NCBI RefSeq assembly: GCF_000369625.1
Contig: NZ_KB850112.1
Span: 404,326-468,325 of the forward strand
DNA: 64,000 nucleotides
DNA from: Acinetobacter variabilis
GTDB taxonomy: Bacteria > Pseudomonadota > Gammaproteobacteria > Pseudomonadales > Moraxellaceae
Reading direction: 5' to 3'
A program made the translations under genes and the position numbers. The notes below the pieces were generated by a model. The model was not told the origin of the DNA and searched no databases. It was given only the letters and a program-made list of their open reading frames with translations. Positions 28,073 through 38,568 of the stretch are shown piece after piece (the first letter of the stretch is position 1; the number at the start of each line of letters is the position of its first letter).

Positions 28073-31000
28073 ATGCTAATGATGAAATATATAAAAAAAC
28101 AAGTGAATATGACACCATTTTTCCGAAAAACGATTGTCTCTAAATTTAAAGTAGCGGGAATCTCTACAGTATTAACTGCTTTATTATGTGCTGCACTTCC
28201 TATGAGTTATGCAAGCGACATCGAAATTTATAAAGTGCCTGAAGATAGTGTGGGTAATACTACGCTGATGATGATGCTGGATTTGTCGGGAAGTATGGGG
28301 TATGGAGTAGGATACAATAATACATCCATGAGTATTCAAGAGGATTATAGTGTAGTGAGTGCTAATGGCACTTTAATCTCAGGGGTTTGTCATGGTTCTA
28401 GAGATAATGTTAAATCAGATACAACCACGACCTCTTATTATACTCGTTATTATTGTGAAGTTCCTTCAAGTACTTCAAATCAAAAAGTAACAGGGTATTG
28501 GTATCCAAATGTAACTGATCCAGATAGAAAATGGGTGGCAGGTTGTGAGGCTCAAAAGAATGCGGCGGGAGGAGTTACAGGCTACCGTTGTTACGACCGC
28601 TTAACTCGATTAAAAGATGGTTTGCGTCAGGTACTTGAGGGAACAGCAACTGTGCCGCGAGTTAATGATCGTATTGTTATGGGGTTGGCAACTTTTGCCG
28701 GTAGTAATGGTTTTGTTCGTGTCCCTGCTAGACCACTCGAAGAAGTAATTCGATCATATAAAGTGATGGAAACTTTTTGGGAAGATGAGGAATATCAGGA
28801 GCTTGTGACGATTGGTACTACAATGGAAGCATATACCTTTGCGAAACCTCGTTGGATACAATATACAACTACGACACCAGGTAAAACATGCGAGTGGTGG
28901 CAAATTTTTTGTACTCCAACTGCACCTAGTAAAAAAACTTATTATCAAACATGTACTTGGAATATCATCACCTCGACATGTAATTGGAGTAGTGCAACCG
29001 AAGTAGAGCCTTCAGATTTTAAAAATACATTGTCATATAATGTGTGTACACAAGGTAATAATAATACATGTAAGGAGTTTTATGAAGATGCAACCGGGAC
29101 TAGAGAAGTTCCGTTAACAGAATGGCAAACTAAAACTAGACAAGTACAAAAACAGCGTGAAGTGACTAAAAATGTAACCCAGCGTGATCTTTTACTAGAA
29201 ACAATTAAAGATTTACAGGCAAATGGAGGAACACCTACACCTTATGCCTATGCTGAGGCAGCTGCTTATTTATTGGGCACGAACACCAGTATTAATGATT
29301 ATAATATCCTTTATTATCAATCCTTGGGAAATAGACGTACTGCTTCTAACAATAGAAATAATAATAGATGTACCTCTGTAATAAATAGCTATCAAAAATT
29401 TCAAAAACCCGATGGAACACCTATGATAATGCGCTGGTGTAATCATGATAACCCTAATAGTTGGACACCCCCAGCAGGGTCAACTAGTTTTATTTATGGA
29501 CGTGATAGTGGGGGTTATGATCGTGAAGTATTTTATAATGCAGGTGAACCTAAATCAGCTACAGCATCAGATGGTGCCACCTATTCTGGCTTTTCAAACT
29601 CAGTTAGTGATTCTATAGCTAATTCTAATTATGCCGCCCCTGTTTCAATAACTAGTCAAAAAACCAATACAGCTAAACGCGAATGTAGTGGTCAGGGAAT
29701 TTACTTTTTGACAGATGGGCAACCGCAACCAGGGGGATGGGCTATCGGTGATGACGGAAAGAGTGGTACCGCTTATGCTTTGATGAAGCAAGCTTTAGGT
29801 ACCAACGGTAGTGAGTTTAACTGTTCTACGAGTCCTTTAGGTAAAAGGGCGGGCTATGATACACCTGAAAATGGTTGGGCGTGTGTTGGTAAATTTACCC
29901 AAGCTTTATTAGATCCAGCAAAGAACCCAACAGGATTAAAGATTCAAACGGCAGTCGTGGGTTTTGGAAGTAGCTTTGGTGCAGGTGGTATAGAATCTGA
30001 TGACGTCAAAGATGCTAAAGACTGGGGCGTAGTTGGAGGTGGTGGTTGGATCGCAGGATCAAGTCCTGAAGACGTTTCCAAGAGTATTAATAATTTTATC
30101 AGACAATTAAATAAAGATATTCCATCTATGAGTACTGGTTCATCAACGATTCCATTGGATGATTTGAACCCTGCAATTGTACAGCCTTATTCTTACTTCC
30201 CACAGTTCGAGCCAAAAGTGAATCCAGTAGAGCGTCAGCAAATCTGGTTTGGTAATTTGAAAAAATTCTACGTAGTCAATAACGGGGTTTATGCAAGTAA
30301 AACACCAAGCGATTCAACTGTGGTAGTGAAAAAGAGTAAATTGCAAGATTTAACTGATAGCTGGGCCAAAGCTGGGATTAATTATCCAGAAAATGCACCA
30401 ATATTTAAAAAAGGTGGAGCTTTAAGTCAGTTACCTATAGGGTTGGGTGTTAATACAAATAAAGAGGTAGTCACTGCGAGAACTCTCTTAACTGATTATA
30501 GTTATGATGGAACTAAACCGGTAGCTGAACAAGTTTCTCGTAATTTAGATCTAGTCAAAATTGATCATACTTATACAACAAACCCGAAGACTAAAACTGA
30601 TAGTACTTATTCAAGAGCTTTAATGAGCTTGCTCGGTTTCAATATTCCAAGTGATATTTCTACAACTGATCTCGATCTTTCTACCTATTCGGCTACAGTA
30701 AGACAAATGGGAAGCATTCTGCATTCTAAACCTATCCTGATTACTCAGCAGGGTAAGGCAGTAGCTGAGAAAGACAACAATACAGGTAAAATCAGTATTG
30801 GTAGTACAAATCGTGAAGATTATGTGCTATTCGGGACAACTCAAGGTTTGATCCATATTGTAAATGCAGAGACTGGGGTAGAAAAATTTTCTTTTGTTTC
30901 TAAAGAAATTATTGAAGGTCAGTCAGAAACTTTCAAAAATGAAGGAGGAAATCTGGCGGGAGGGAAAGATGCTCTTTATTATGGTATGGATGGCGAATGG

Positions 31001-32515
31001 ACAGCACATACTGAGTATGTCAGTAAAAGTGATGGAACATTAACGGTAAAAGGTTCTTCTCGTACTGATTTGGATGGGAATACAGAAAATCTAAGTGGTA
31101 AGCAATGGGTATATGGCGGCATGCGAATGGGTGGACGTAGTTATTACGCCCTAGATTTGACCAATATTAATAGTCCAAAAATTAAATTCCATATTGATCC
31201 AAGCACAGGCAAAGTATATTCGCAAACAAATCCTGCCGGTAAATCCTATAGTGCATTAAGTAAAATGGGTCAAAGCTGGTCTAAACCTAGTCTGGGTTAT
31301 ATTAACTGGCAAGGTAAGCGCAAACTCGTAATGATTGTTGGTGGGGGATATGATGCAGGAGGAGCGGATGGAGATGGTTTAAAAACCCAAGGCGTACGTA
31401 CAGGTTACGCAGGTTATGAAAGCTATAACTATAAGCAAGACAATAAAATCGGTGCTGGTGTCTATATCTTTGATGGTGATACAGGTGATTTATTATGGAA
31501 TGCAGATTCAAGTACAAATGAGAACTTAAAATATAGCGTTGTAAGTCAGATTCGTACAGTAGACCGAAATAATGATGGAGTTATTGATCATCTATATTTT
31601 GGTGATCTTGCGGGACAGGCCTTTAGAGTGGATTTCAAGAATGATGGCGCTACAACATTTACTGCTCAAGCCACCAGAATTTTAAATCTGAACCAAGCTG
31701 ATGGCACTAGCCCACGTTTCTATACTATGCCTGCATTTACAGCTCATTATAGTGCAGGTAGTAGTGCAATTTATGGTGGGAATATTGTAGTCGCTACCTT
31801 TGTTTCTGGAAATCAAAGTTCTCCATTGGTAGGTACGACAGATTCAGCACAAAAGAAAGATCCTTTAGGACTGCAATATGATGCCGTATATGGTATCTAT
31901 GATTATGATATTTATCCAAGTAATGCTGAAGGGCGTTATCCAACTTCAAAAATGCAGGCAAAAACTTTAGCTGCTAGCTCTGCAACAACTCCAGTTCCTA
32001 CGCAGCTAAGGTATGTAAATAATGCCACATCTACAACAACCATAGATAAAAATAATGGATGGGGTGGCTGGTACTATGTATTTAATAAGAAGTTTGATAA
32101 TAGTGACGCTGCTGCAAATATTATTAAAGGTCTAACTACTCCAATCGCATTAGAAGGTAGCTTATATGTTACTCAATATGATGCGTCTAATAATGGTACA
32201 ACTTCAAGTTGTGGTGCTGGGGTAAAAGGACATAGTTTTACACAACGTTTATGTCTGCCAACCGGGGTATGTAAACAAGATGCTAATTATACTTATAACT
32301 TGGGCTCAGGAATTGTAACTCCTAATGTAGGTAGTGCAGATGGTGATCCTAACAAACGCAGTCTAGTCGTACCTGATCCAAATGATGTTTGCTCAGGGCC
32401 TAATTGCAGCCCATGTAAGGGTACAGCATGTGGAACAGTGGGTGGGAAATTCTTGGAAACAGGGGGTTCCTTACGTTTTATTCCAAATCGTTGGTATGAA
32501 AAATATGCACAATAA
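28073..32515 (+). CDS. pilY1: Pilus tip adhesin PilY1 (ComC)
   Basis: PilY1 sits at the pilus tip and binds surfaces; in A. baylyi ComC is needed for DNA uptake. The 1480-residue product has a signal peptide ending near SYAS, then a von Willebrand A-like region with a MIDAS motif DLSGS (Asp70, Ser72, Ser74) and [10 protein letters not shown] further on. The C-terminal half is the PilY1 beta-propeller with [12 protein letters not shown] and the calcium loop DRNNDGVID (1164-1172). The end is Cys-rich ([15 protein letters not shown]). Start choices are 28073, 28079 and 28082; AGAGG fits 28079 best. Its stop overlaps the next pilin gene. Confidence 0.93.
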   Translation: MLMMKYIKKQVNMTPFFRKTIVSKFKVAGISTVLTALLCAALPMSYASDIEIYKVPEDSVGNTTLMMMLDLSGSMGYGVGYNNTSMSIQEDYSVVSANGTLISGVCHGSRDNVKSDTTTTSYYTRYYCEVPSSTSNQKVTGYWYPNVTDPDRKWVAGCEAQKNAAGGVTGYRCYDRLTRLKDGLRQVLEGTATVPRVNDRIVMGLATFAGSNGFVRVPARPLEEVIRSYKVMETFWEDEEYQELVTIGTTMEAYTFAKPRWIQYTTTTPGKTCEWWQIFCTPTAPSKKTYYQTCTWNIITSTCNWSSATEVEPSDFKNTLSYNVCTQGNNNTCKEFYEDATGTREVPLTEWQTKTRQVQKQREVTKNVTQRDLLLETIKDLQANGGTPTPYAYAEAAAYLLGTNTSINDYNILYYQSLGNRRTASNNRNNNRCTSVINSYQKFQKPDGTPMIMRWCNHDNPNSWTPPAGSTSFIYGRDSGGYDREVFYNAGEPKSATASDGATYSGFSNSVSDSIANSNYAAPVSITSQKTNTAKRECSGQGIYFLTDGQPQPGGWAIGDDGKSGTAYALMKQALGTNGSEFNCSTSPLGKRAGYDTPENGWACVGKFTQALLDPAKNPTGLKIQTAVVGFGSSFGAGGIESDDVKDAKDWGVVGGGGWIAGSSPEDVSKSINNFIRQLNKDIPSMSTGSSTIPLDDLNPAIVQPYSYFPQFEPKVNPVERQQIWFGNLKKFYVVNNGVYASKTPSDSTVVVKKSKLQDLTDSWAKAGINYPENAPIFKKGGALSQLPIGLGVNTNKEVVTARTLLTDYSYDGTKPVAEQVSRNLDLVKIDHTYTTNPKTKTDSTYSRALMSLLGFNIPSDISTTDLDLSTYSATVRQMGSILHSKPILITQQGKAVAEKDNNTGKISIGSTNREDYVLFGTTQGLIHIVNAETGVEKFSFVSKEIIEGQSETFKNEGGNLAGGKDALYYGMDGEWTAHTEYVSKSDGTLTVKGSSRTDLDGNTENLSGKQWVYGGMRMGGRSYYALDLTNINSPKIKFHIDPSTGKVYSQTNPAGKSYSALSKMGQSWSKPSLGYINWQGKRKLVMIVGGGYDAGGADGDGLKTQGVRTGYAGYESYNYKQDNKIGAGVYIFDGDTGDLLWNADSSTNENLKYSVVSQIRTVDRNNDGVIDHLYFGDLAGQAFRVDFKNDGATTFTAQATRILNLNQADGTSPRFYTMPAFTAHYSAGSSAIYGGNIVVATFVSGNQSSPLVGTTDSAQKKDPLGLQYDAVYGIYDYDIYPSNAEGRYPTSKMQAKTLAASSATTPVPTQLRYVNNATSTTTIDKNNGWGGWYYVFNKKFDNSDAAANIIKGLTTPIALEGSLYVTQYDASNNGTTSSCGAGVKGHSFTQRLCLPTGVCKQDANYTYNLGSGIVTPNVGSADGDPNKRSLVVPDPNDVCSGPNCSPCKGTACGTVGGKFLETGGSLRFIPNRWYEKYAQ

Positions 32516-33041
32516 GAAGTGGACCCTGCGTATACCACAACAAGGATTTACATTAATTGAATTAATGGTGGTAGTGGTAATTGTGGCGATTCTTGCCACA
32601 ATTGCTATCCCGAGTTATCAGGCTTATGCTCGAAGAGCAATCGCTAGTCAGGCACAACAGGAAGTGCAAAAGCTAGCAGAGCAGTTAGAGCGCCATAAAG
32701 GTAAAAATTTTAGTTATCTGGGTTTTGAGCCTAGTTATTTATATAAAGATAATAATGGAAATCTTATTGGTTATAATACAAGTAACGCACAATTAAACCT
32801 GCCATTAAATAGTTCAGGAACCGCAGTTAAATATATTGTTTCTGTTCGAGATGGTACAGATGCTACTAAACTTCTAACTAATACTACCGCTTTAGGACAA
32901 AGATGGGCTATTAAAGCAGAAAGCCAAGACCCTAATAATTTTACTTTTCTTATGACTAGTACAGGAATTCAGTGTAAGAACATGACCAAGGCCAATGTGT
33001 CTTATACAGGATGCGGCACAGGAGGTATGAACACATGGTGA
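32505..33041 (+). CDS. pilE: Minor pilin PilE-like (ComE/ComF family), first copy
   Basis: The 178-residue product has a leader ending [34 protein letters not shown] and a C-terminal Cys pair (IQCKNMT and YTGCG). The start at 32505 lies inside the end of pilY1 and gives a 14-residue leader; ATG 32496 is also possible. The frame is open much further upstream in pilY1, but those starts would bury the cleavage site. Translation is probably coupled to pilY1. In A. baylyi this position holds the competence pilins ComE and ComF. Confidence 0.85.
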   Translation: MHNKKWTLRIPQQGFTLIELMVVVVIVAILATIAIPSYQAYARRAIASQAQQEVQKLAEQLERHKGKNFSYLGFEPSYLYKDNNGNLIGYNTSNAQLNLPLNSSGTAVKYIVSVRDGTDATKLLTNTTALGQRWAIKAESQDPNNFTFLMTSTGIQCKNMTKANVSYTGCGTGGMNTW

Positions 33042-33502
33042 GAAAGCAGTCAGGATTTACTCTTATTGAGTTAATGCTTGTCGTAGCAGTAATTGCTATT
33101 CTTGCTGTAGTGGCTTTTCCTTCTTATCAGGAGCAGGTAAGAAAATCAAAGCGTACTGAGGTACAGGCTGAATTGATCGATATAGCAAGCAGATTACAAC
33201 AATATAAATCAACTAATTTTAATTATAAGGTAAATACAACTACTGCGATTGATTTAACCAAAGTTGGTTTTTCTTCTACTACACCCTTATCCCAGAATGG
33301 CTTATATACACTTAATTTAAGCTTTAATACGGCAGCAACAAGTTGGGTATTAAGTGCTGTACCTGTAACTACGAGGAGTCAGAAAAATGATGGAGTCAGC
33401 TGTTTAGATGATTCCGGCCGACGTTACTGGTCTAAGGAAACATCGACTGCTACAGCCTGTAGTGGGTCACTAGCTGTAAATTCAAACTGGGACGGACGCT
33501 AA
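33035..33502 (+). CDS. Minor pilin PilE-like (ComE/ComF family), second copy
   Basis: The 155-residue product has a short leader [32 protein letters not shown], then [23 protein letters not shown], as in small minor pilins. The C-terminal loop has Cys in GVSCLD and TACSGS. The start overlaps the previous stop (ATGGTGA). It is a diverged paralogue of the preceding gene. It ends the fimT-pilE operon; no clear terminator was seen before rpsP. Confidence 0.87.
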   Translation: MVRKQSGFTLIELMLVVAVIAILAVVAFPSYQEQVRKSKRTEVQAELIDIASRLQQYKSTNFNYKVNTTTAIDLTKVGFSSTTPLSQNGLYTLNLSFNTAATSWVLSAVPVTTRSQKNDGVSCLDDSGRRYWSKETSTATACSGSLAVNSNWDGR

Positions 33503-33644
33503 CCAAATTCAAAATTGTGGATAACCAACTTTTGATCTTTCATTCAGGGCAAACTTCGCGTAAAATATTGCCCTCTATGAAAGGGGTTTGAAGTGTTCCG
33601 GTGGTCGGTACATGAATAATCCGTAAAAACTATAAGGTTCTATC

Positions 33645-33902
33645 ATGGTTGTTATTCGTCTTGCACGCGGTGGTGCTAAAAAACGTCCGTTCTATCAAAT
33701 CATTGTGACTGATAGCCGTAATGCACGTGACGGTCGTTTCATCGAACGTATCGGTTTCTTCAACCCTACAGCTCAAGGTAAAGCAGAAAAACTTCGTTTA
33801 GATGCTGACCGTTTTGCTCACTGGGTTTCTCAAGGTGCTCAACCTTCTGAACGTGTTGCTTCTCTAGCTGCTCAAGCTAAGAAAGCTGCAGCTGTTGCTT
33901 AA
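33645..33902 (+). CDS. rpsP: 30S ribosomal protein S16
   Basis: S16 is a small-subunit assembly protein. The 85-residue product has the conserved N-terminus [41 protein letters not shown] and a basic Ala-rich tail. It heads the conserved rpsP-rimM-trmD-rplS cluster. About 140 bases separate it from the pilin operon, with no perfect promoter; a TAAAAT -10-like element at 33561 is a weak candidate. Confidence 0.98.
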   Translation: MVVIRLARGGAKKRPFYQIIVTDSRNARDGRFIERIGFFNPTAQGKAEKLRLDADRFAHWVSQGAQPSERVASLAAQAKKAAAVA

Positions 33903-33923
33903 TTTTAAGGTAGCAGGTAGCCC

Positions 33924-34472
33924 ATGACACCAACACAGAATGTTCCCGAAGATCGTATTCAGATTGGACAGTTACGTTCAGCATATGGATTAAATGGGTG
34001 GCTCTGGGTCTATTCCAATACAGAACCTATGAGCAACATATTTGACTACCTTCCTTGGTACATTGAGACCAAAGCAGGATGGCAAATTGTCGATGTAAAA
34101 CGTTGGAAACCACATGGCAAGGGCCTGGTTGTTTCGCTAAAAGGTGTGAGTGATCGCACCGCAGCAGACGCTCTGGTTGGTGCTAATGTTTGGATCTCTA
34201 AATCGCAACTGCCTCAACCAGGCGTGGACGAGTATTACTGGTCTGATTTGAAAGGTCTAACTGTGTTAGGTCTGGATGAAGAAGAACAGGAAGTGAATCT
34301 CGGTCAAATCCATGAAATGTTTGAGACAGGTGCTAATGACGTAATGGTAGTTCGCGCTACTGCTGACAGCGTTGATGGCGAAGAGCGGATGATTCCATGG
34401 CATAAAGATGTGGTACAGCGTGTTGATCTCGAAGCTGGTCGTATCTACGTAAATTGGGGCGTAGATTATTAA
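33924..34472 (+). CDS. rimM: Ribosome maturation factor RimM
   Basis: RimM binds S19 and helps mature the 30S head domain. The 182-residue product has an N-terminal beta-barrel (IQIGQLRSAYGLNGWLWVYSNTEP) and a C-terminal PRC-barrel with YYWSDLKGLTVLG and the motif MFETGANDVMVV, ending in MIPWHKDVV. It starts 21 bases after rpsP and precedes trmD. Confidence 0.96.
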   Translation: MTPTQNVPEDRIQIGQLRSAYGLNGWLWVYSNTEPMSNIFDYLPWYIETKAGWQIVDVKRWKPHGKGLVVSLKGVSDRTAADALVGANVWISKSQLPQPGVDEYYWSDLKGLTVLGLDEEEQEVNLGQIHEMFETGANDVMVVRATADSVDGEERMIPWHKDVVQRVDLEAGRIYVNWGVDY

Positions 34473-34514
34473 TCCTTAACGGGATTAACGCAGCAGGAAA
34501 ATGAGGAGTCTGCG

Positions 34515-35255
34515 GTGTTCTTTGCAGTCATTACGCTTTTTCCTGAAATGTTTGAAGCGATTACAGCCTACGGTATTAGCGGGCGCGCAGTAAAACGTGA
34601 TTTGATGCAAATTCATTGTATTAATCCACGCGAATTTGCTGAAGGGAACTACAAACGGGTGGATGAACGTCCATTTGGGGGGGGGCCCGGTATGGTGATG
34701 ATGGCTGAGCCATTAGCGAAAGCAATTCACCGTGCCAAAGAGCTTGCAGCGCAAGCGGGTGCAGTTCATGTTCCTGTGGTATATATGTCACCGCAAGGAA
34801 AAACCTTAAACGAAACTGCAGTACAACAATTCGTTAAATATGACGGACTGATTGTACTGTGTGGTCGTTATGAAGGTGTCGATGAACGTTTGATCCAGAA
34901 ATATGTTGATCAGGAATGGTCGATTGGAGATTACGTATTATCGGGTGGCGAGCTCCCTGCGATGGTGTTATTGGACAGTATTATCCGGAGACTTCCGGGT
35001 GCAATGTCAGATGAACAATCACACGTGCAAGACTCATTTGTGGATGGTCTGTTAGATTGCCCACAATATACCAAGCCAGACCATTTTGAAGGTATGGATG
35101 TACCGGACATCTTGAAATCGGGACATCATGCCAATATTGAGAAATGGCGGTTTTTGCAGCGATATCAGCGCACTTTGGAACGCCGACCTGAGTTGGTAGA
35201 AAAAGTTGAACTGACCAAGCAGCAAAAGAAATGGCTAAAAGATGAGCGAGGGTGA
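34515..35255 (+). CDS. trmD: tRNA (guanine-37-N1) methyltransferase
   Basis: TrmD methylates G37 next to the anticodon and prevents +1 frameshifting. The 246-residue product has the trefoil-knot SAM site ([35 protein letters not shown]) and the N-terminal [12 protein letters not shown]. The start is GTG 34515, with GAGGAG upstream; no ATG is suitable. The conserved GGGPGM loop is encoded by an uninterrupted run of nine G at 34677-34685. Confidence 0.97.
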   Translation: MFFAVITLFPEMFEAITAYGISGRAVKRDLMQIHCINPREFAEGNYKRVDERPFGGGPGMVMMAEPLAKAIHRAKELAAQAGAVHVPVVYMSPQGKTLNETAVQQFVKYDGLIVLCGRYEGVDERLIQKYVDQEWSIGDYVLSGGELPAMVLLDSIIRRLPGAMSDEQSHVQDSFVDGLLDCPQYTKPDHFEGMDVPDILKSGHHANIEKWRFLQRYQRTLERRPELVEKVELTKQQKKWLKDERG

Positions 35256-35461
35256 GTAAAGCATTGCTTTACCCGAGCGCAAGGCGAGAAGCTATGCTTC
35301 GAGCAAACTAAACTACTTAATGTAAATTAAGTACTTAAATAGGCTCTTTATGCATTGAAGCGGTCAAGCATAAAGGGAAAGTCAATCGGGTCTATGCGAT
35401 TCAGCCTCTATACCCAGCGATAATCAGACCTCTTCTGACTCGCACATATTGGAGATACCCC
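35256..35461 (+). promoter_or_regulatory. Structured trmD-rplS intercistronic leader
   Basis: The 206-base gap before rplS holds at least three hairpins. GTAAAGC/GCTTTAC (35256-35272, loop ATT) follows the trmD stop. ACTTAAT/ATTAAGT (35315-35332, loop GTAA) comes next. CTTTATGC/GCATAAAG (35346-35375) encloses an inner TTGA/TCAA stem with a one-base bulge and an AGCGG loop. None has a T run. A leader that controls L19 synthesis is a reasonable reading but is inference. Confidence 0.5.
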
Positions 35462-35833
35462 ATGAGCGGTAAGCATCCTTTAGTACAAGCTGTTGAAAAT
35501 GCTCAGCTTAAACAAGACATCCCAGCTTTTGCACCAGGTGACACAGTAGTTGTCCAAGTGAAAGTAAAAGAAGGCGACCGTGAACGTCTACAGGCGTTTG
35601 AAGGCGTTGTAATTGCTAAGAAAAACCGTGGTTTGAACTCTGCGTTTACAGTACGTAAAATTTCTAGCGGTGTTGGCGTTGAGCGTGTATTCCAAACTCA
35701 CTCTCCAATCGTTGCTAAGATTGAAGTTAAACGTCGTGGTGACGTTCGTCGTGCTAAACTTTACTACCTACGTGAACTTTCTGGTAAAGCTGCACGTATT
35801 CGTGAAAAGTTGCCAGCTCGTAAACAAGGTTAA
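35462..35833 (+). CDS. rplS: 50S ribosomal protein L19
   Basis: L19 lies at the 30S-50S interface. The 123-residue product has the family pattern: [44 protein letters not shown] and [38 protein letters not shown] lies upstream. Last gene of the rpsP cluster, with a strong terminator after it. Confidence 0.98.
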   Translation: MSGKHPLVQAVENAQLKQDIPAFAPGDTVVVQVKVKEGDRERLQAFEGVVIAKKNRGLNSAFTVRKISSGVGVERVFQTHSPIVAKIEVKRRGDVRRAKLYYLRELSGKAARIREKLPARKQG

Positions 35834-35853
35834 TTTTAGCCTTGCTTTAAAGC

Positions 35854-35885
35854 AAAAAAATGCGCCTCTGGGCGCATTTTTTTAT
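35854..35885. terminator. Bidirectional terminator between rplS and the lipase gene
   Basis: ATGCGCC (35860-35866) and GGCGCAT (35871-35877) have an A run on the left and a T run on the right, serving convergent genes. Confidence 0.92.
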
Positions 35886-35898
35886 GCTCGCTATTTTT

Positions 35899-36882
35899 TT
35901 ATAAACCTTGTAGTTTTAGTCGGTTGGCATGTTGACGGTAAACATCTACTGGATCTGGAGCAAACAGGTTTTTCAATCCTAGTACCATATTCACTTCATC
36001 CAGATGATTCCAGTTGTAGTTATCACGAATGGTTTTACCGAACTTGGCGCTACAGCGTGATACTAGGCCATCATTTTCTTTACCCCCATCAATGAGCAAA
36101 GCAGTGACTTTAAGTGCTGAGTCAGGATCAAGCAGGTTAGTGACTTGGCCTACACCTGTGAATGAATAATTGTAAATCTGCCCATCCGCATGCTTCCAGC
36201 TATAAGCACCTTCACCGCAAGCAGTGCTTGGCATACCAATTGGATATTTCTGATTAAATTTTGCAGAGCCTGCCAGGGTTAGACTGCTACCACCCGCCAG
36301 AGAGTCATGTGGGAAACTATTTGGATCCAGACCTTGAGCCCAGGTAATAGCTTTAGAAACCAGATTTATCGTACCGAGCAGTGGCGCTTCAATAGCAGTC
36401 CCTTCAGCTTTTAGAATCAGGTCTGCAACCGGCGAACCTTTGTGTGGTGCACCTACTGTGGTTAATGAAGCCACCAGCTTAGGTTCTGAACCGGCCACAT
36501 AACGAATCGTTGGGCCACCATGTGAATGTCCGATCAGGTTGACTTTATCTGCACCGGTAATTGCGGCAATTTCCTTGACCTGCTCCAAAAGTTGTTCACC
36601 GCGAATTTCAGATGAGTTAAAAGGGGAGACCCGTGTCGCCCAGACATTCGCACCATTACGGGCCAGATCAGGTAAAATCTGATACCAGTAATCCAGTCCA
36701 AACTGGTCAGTGCCAACCTGAATGAAACCCGCCATACCATGTGAAAATACAATCGGATATTTGGTTTTGGCATATTGTGAACTGGCTTTCGCCGTCACCT
36801 GACTGGCCTGAGTGGAGGCGTGAGCCGTGAAGCAGGTCGCTGCCATGAGCAGTCCTGCCGTTAATACTCCATATTTCATCAT
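35899..36882 (-). CDS. lipA: Secreted triacylglycerol lipase, family I
   Basis: The enzyme hydrolyses triglycerides outside the cell. The 327-residue product has a signal peptide (cleavage near HAS, about residue 23), the lipase oxyanion segment YPIVFSHGMAGF, and the nucleophile elbow GHSHGG with Ser120. The catalytic Asp is in LLIDGGKENDGLV and His in NWNHLDEVN. Two Cys (TACGEG and SRCSA) can form the usual disulfide. Such lipases fold with help from a Lif chaperone, encoded upstream on the same strand, and are exported by type II secretion. It follows a second lipase gene by 168 bases. The symbol is by family; which copy equals lipA of other strains is unclear. Confidence 0.9.
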   Translation of the reverse strand: MMKYGVLTAGLLMAATCFTAHASTQASQVTAKASSQYAKTKYPIVFSHGMAGFIQVGTDQFGLDYWYQILPDLARNGANVWATRVSPFNSSEIRGEQLLEQVKEIAAITGADKVNLIGHSHGGPTIRYVAGSEPKLVASLTTVGAPHKGSPVADLILKAEGTAIEAPLLGTINLVSKAITWAQGLDPNSFPHDSLAGGSSLTLAGSAKFNQKYPIGMPSTACGEGAYSWKHADGQIYNYSFTGVGQVTNLLDPDSALKVTALLIDGGKENDGLVSRCSAKFGKTIRDNYNWNHLDEVNMVLGLKNLFAPDPVDVYRQHANRLKLQGL

Positions 36883-37009
36883 TATTTCCTCATTCTTGTT
36901 GTTGTGTTAAGGCGATCCTCGCCATAATGTGGGGAATAGCCAGCTTGAAAGCTGACCCATTCAGCGTTTTGAGTTTTTTTATCTCCTTAGTTTTTTCAAG
37001 TGAAAATAA

Positions 37010-37046
37010 CGAAAAAGCCCTTATATCTGCAGATATAAGGGCGATG
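37010..37046 (-). terminator. Terminator after the upstream lipase gene
   Basis: GCCCTTATATCTG (37017-37029) and CAGATATAAGGGC (37030-37042) are a perfect 26-base palindrome. On the minus strand it is followed by TTTTTC, so it separates the two lipase genes. Confidence 0.85.
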
Positions 37047-37050
37047 AAAA

Positions 37051-38061
37051 TTAGAGATTCTGAAGTTTTAAACGATTGGCATGTTGACGGTAGATCGCCA
37101 CCGGATCTGAAGCAAACAGGCCTTTAAGACCAAACATCATATTGGCCAGATCTGTATGGTTCAGCTTGTACTGGTCATTAATCACTTTACCAATGAATGC
37201 ACTACAACGGGCGACCATGCCATCATTGTCTTTATTGCCATAAGATAGAGGGCCAAGCTGCATCAGGATAGTATCGATGTCCAGTGCATTGGTCGCTTGA
37301 GCCACACCGGTCCAAGAATAATAATAGATACCGTTACGGTCTTTTGGTTTCAGATTTTTATTACAGTTTTCTGTGGAGGCTAAGACACCATCCTGCACCA
37401 TCTGTTTGGCCACGCTAGCATTAAAAGAGCTAGAGCCAGTTTGGGTCAGGGATTTCATGGATGCATCGAAATCAATTTCCAGTTCGGGTTTGAACTGCCC
37501 CAGTGTAATGAGCGGTCCAATAATATAATCACCGAGAATATTGAAAGCAGTACGGGTGAGGGTATTGTTCTGAATATCGTCGGCCACTTTAGAGCCATGA
37601 TAGGTGCCTGCGACCCCTGTAATGGATGCAATCTGCTGCGGTCGAGTTGCTGCTACATAAAGTACTGTCGGCCCTCCATGTGAGTGACCAATAAGATTGA
37701 TTTTTTCCTTCCCTGTAATTGCCAGCACTTCATCGACCTGATGAATGAGCTGTTCACCACGGTGAGTCGTGGTATTGGCAGGCGACAATTGGGCGGCAAA
37801 CACGGTCGAGCCATTACGAGCCATATCCGGCAGAATCTGATACCAGTAATCTAAACCAATGGTATCGGTACCTATGCGTTGCCAGCCTAGCCAGCCATGT
37901 ACCATCAGAATGGGATATTTGGTTTTGGCATAGTCTGATTTGGCTTTTTCAGTGACCTGAATTGCACTTGCTGCCGCCTGGGTTTGTGTGGAAAAGCCAA
38001 AACCGAGGCCTGCTGCCAAGGAAAGCGCCAGCATCTGTGTTGTTTTAATAAAAGTACGCAT
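37051..38061 (-). CDS. Secreted lipase paralogue, family I
   Basis: The 336-residue product resembles the neighbouring lipase along its length: YPILMVHGWLGWQRIGTDTIGLDYWYQILPDMARNG, the nucleophile elbow GHSHGG with Ser127, ENDGMVARCS-type Asp region (NKDNDGMVARCS), KLNHTDLANMMFG for His, and the same C-terminal motif VAIYRQHANRLKLQ. A signal peptide ends near TQAAA. The start is ATG 38061 with AAAGGA upstream; the frame runs 37 codons further, which I reject. Likely a tandem duplicate sharing the Lif chaperone and secretion route. Confidence 0.9.
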   Translation of the reverse strand: MRTFIKTTQMLALSLAAGLGFGFSTQTQAAASAIQVTEKAKSDYAKTKYPILMVHGWLGWQRIGTDTIGLDYWYQILPDMARNGSTVFAAQLSPANTTTHRGEQLIHQVDEVLAITGKEKINLIGHSHGGPTVLYVAATRPQQIASITGVAGTYHGSKVADDIQNNTLTRTAFNILGDYIIGPLITLGQFKPELEIDFDASMKSLTQTGSSSFNASVAKQMVQDGVLASTENCNKNLKPKDRNGIYYYSWTGVAQATNALDIDTILMQLGPLSYGNKDNDGMVARCSAFIGKVINDQYKLNHTDLANMMFGLKGLFASDPVAIYRQHANRLKLQNL

Positions 38062-38568
38062 AACCGTTCCTTTGTTCATTTTATTGTTATAAAAAGCAAT
38101 CATTGCTCGGGAGTATTGATGCGCGTTAAATATTGAAGTTGGATGTCTCGATCGTGCAGACCTAATCTTCAATCACGTGCAAAAATTATTATTTTGAAGC
38201 AGAAGCATTTTTTCATGCTGATGAGCCAATTCCATGTCATTTTGGGCCACGCCCGGTGAGCACTTGTGAGCACATAAATTTGAAATTTATATACGTATGT
38301 ATTTTATTATTAATTCCTTGAAATCTAAGATTGATGAATGTTTAGGCTGAAATAGTTAGAAACAAATAACAATGTTAAAAAAAGTAATCAACCCAAGAAA
38401 ATCAAGGTTTTCAGAGGAAAATGGCTCTGTTAAACTCTCAAAATAGATGATTGTCGTTACTGTTTTTATATAAGAGATGAGACAAAAAAGAAAGGGAATA
38501 AGAGAAGATATTCGACGCCGTTGCAGTACTGTTTAGCTACGGCGTCAATGAGCAATTTTAGCTGAAAA
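38062..38568. other. 507-base gap between the lipase and its chaperone gene
   Basis: No gene was found on either strand. The AT-rich segment contains the direct repeat GTGAGCAC at 38256-38263 and 38266-38273, about 200 bases upstream of the lipase start. A GACGCCGT/ACGGCGTC inverted repeat (38514-38546) lies 22 bases after the chaperone stop, with no T run. A promoter for the lipase must lie here but was not identified. Confidence 0.6.

Noticed and set aside
32382..32504. Upstream extension of the first pilE-like gene into pilY1
   Set aside because: It would place the prepilin cleavage site more than 50 residues from the start, unlike any known leader.
37017..37042. Perfect 26-base palindrome as an operator or recombination site
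   Set aside because: Position right after the lipase stop and the T run on the minus strand make a terminator the simpler reading.
38514..38546. GACGCCGT/ACGGCGTC repeat as the lifO terminator
   Set aside because: The loop is 17 bases and no T run follows on the minus strand, so an intrinsic terminator is not supported.
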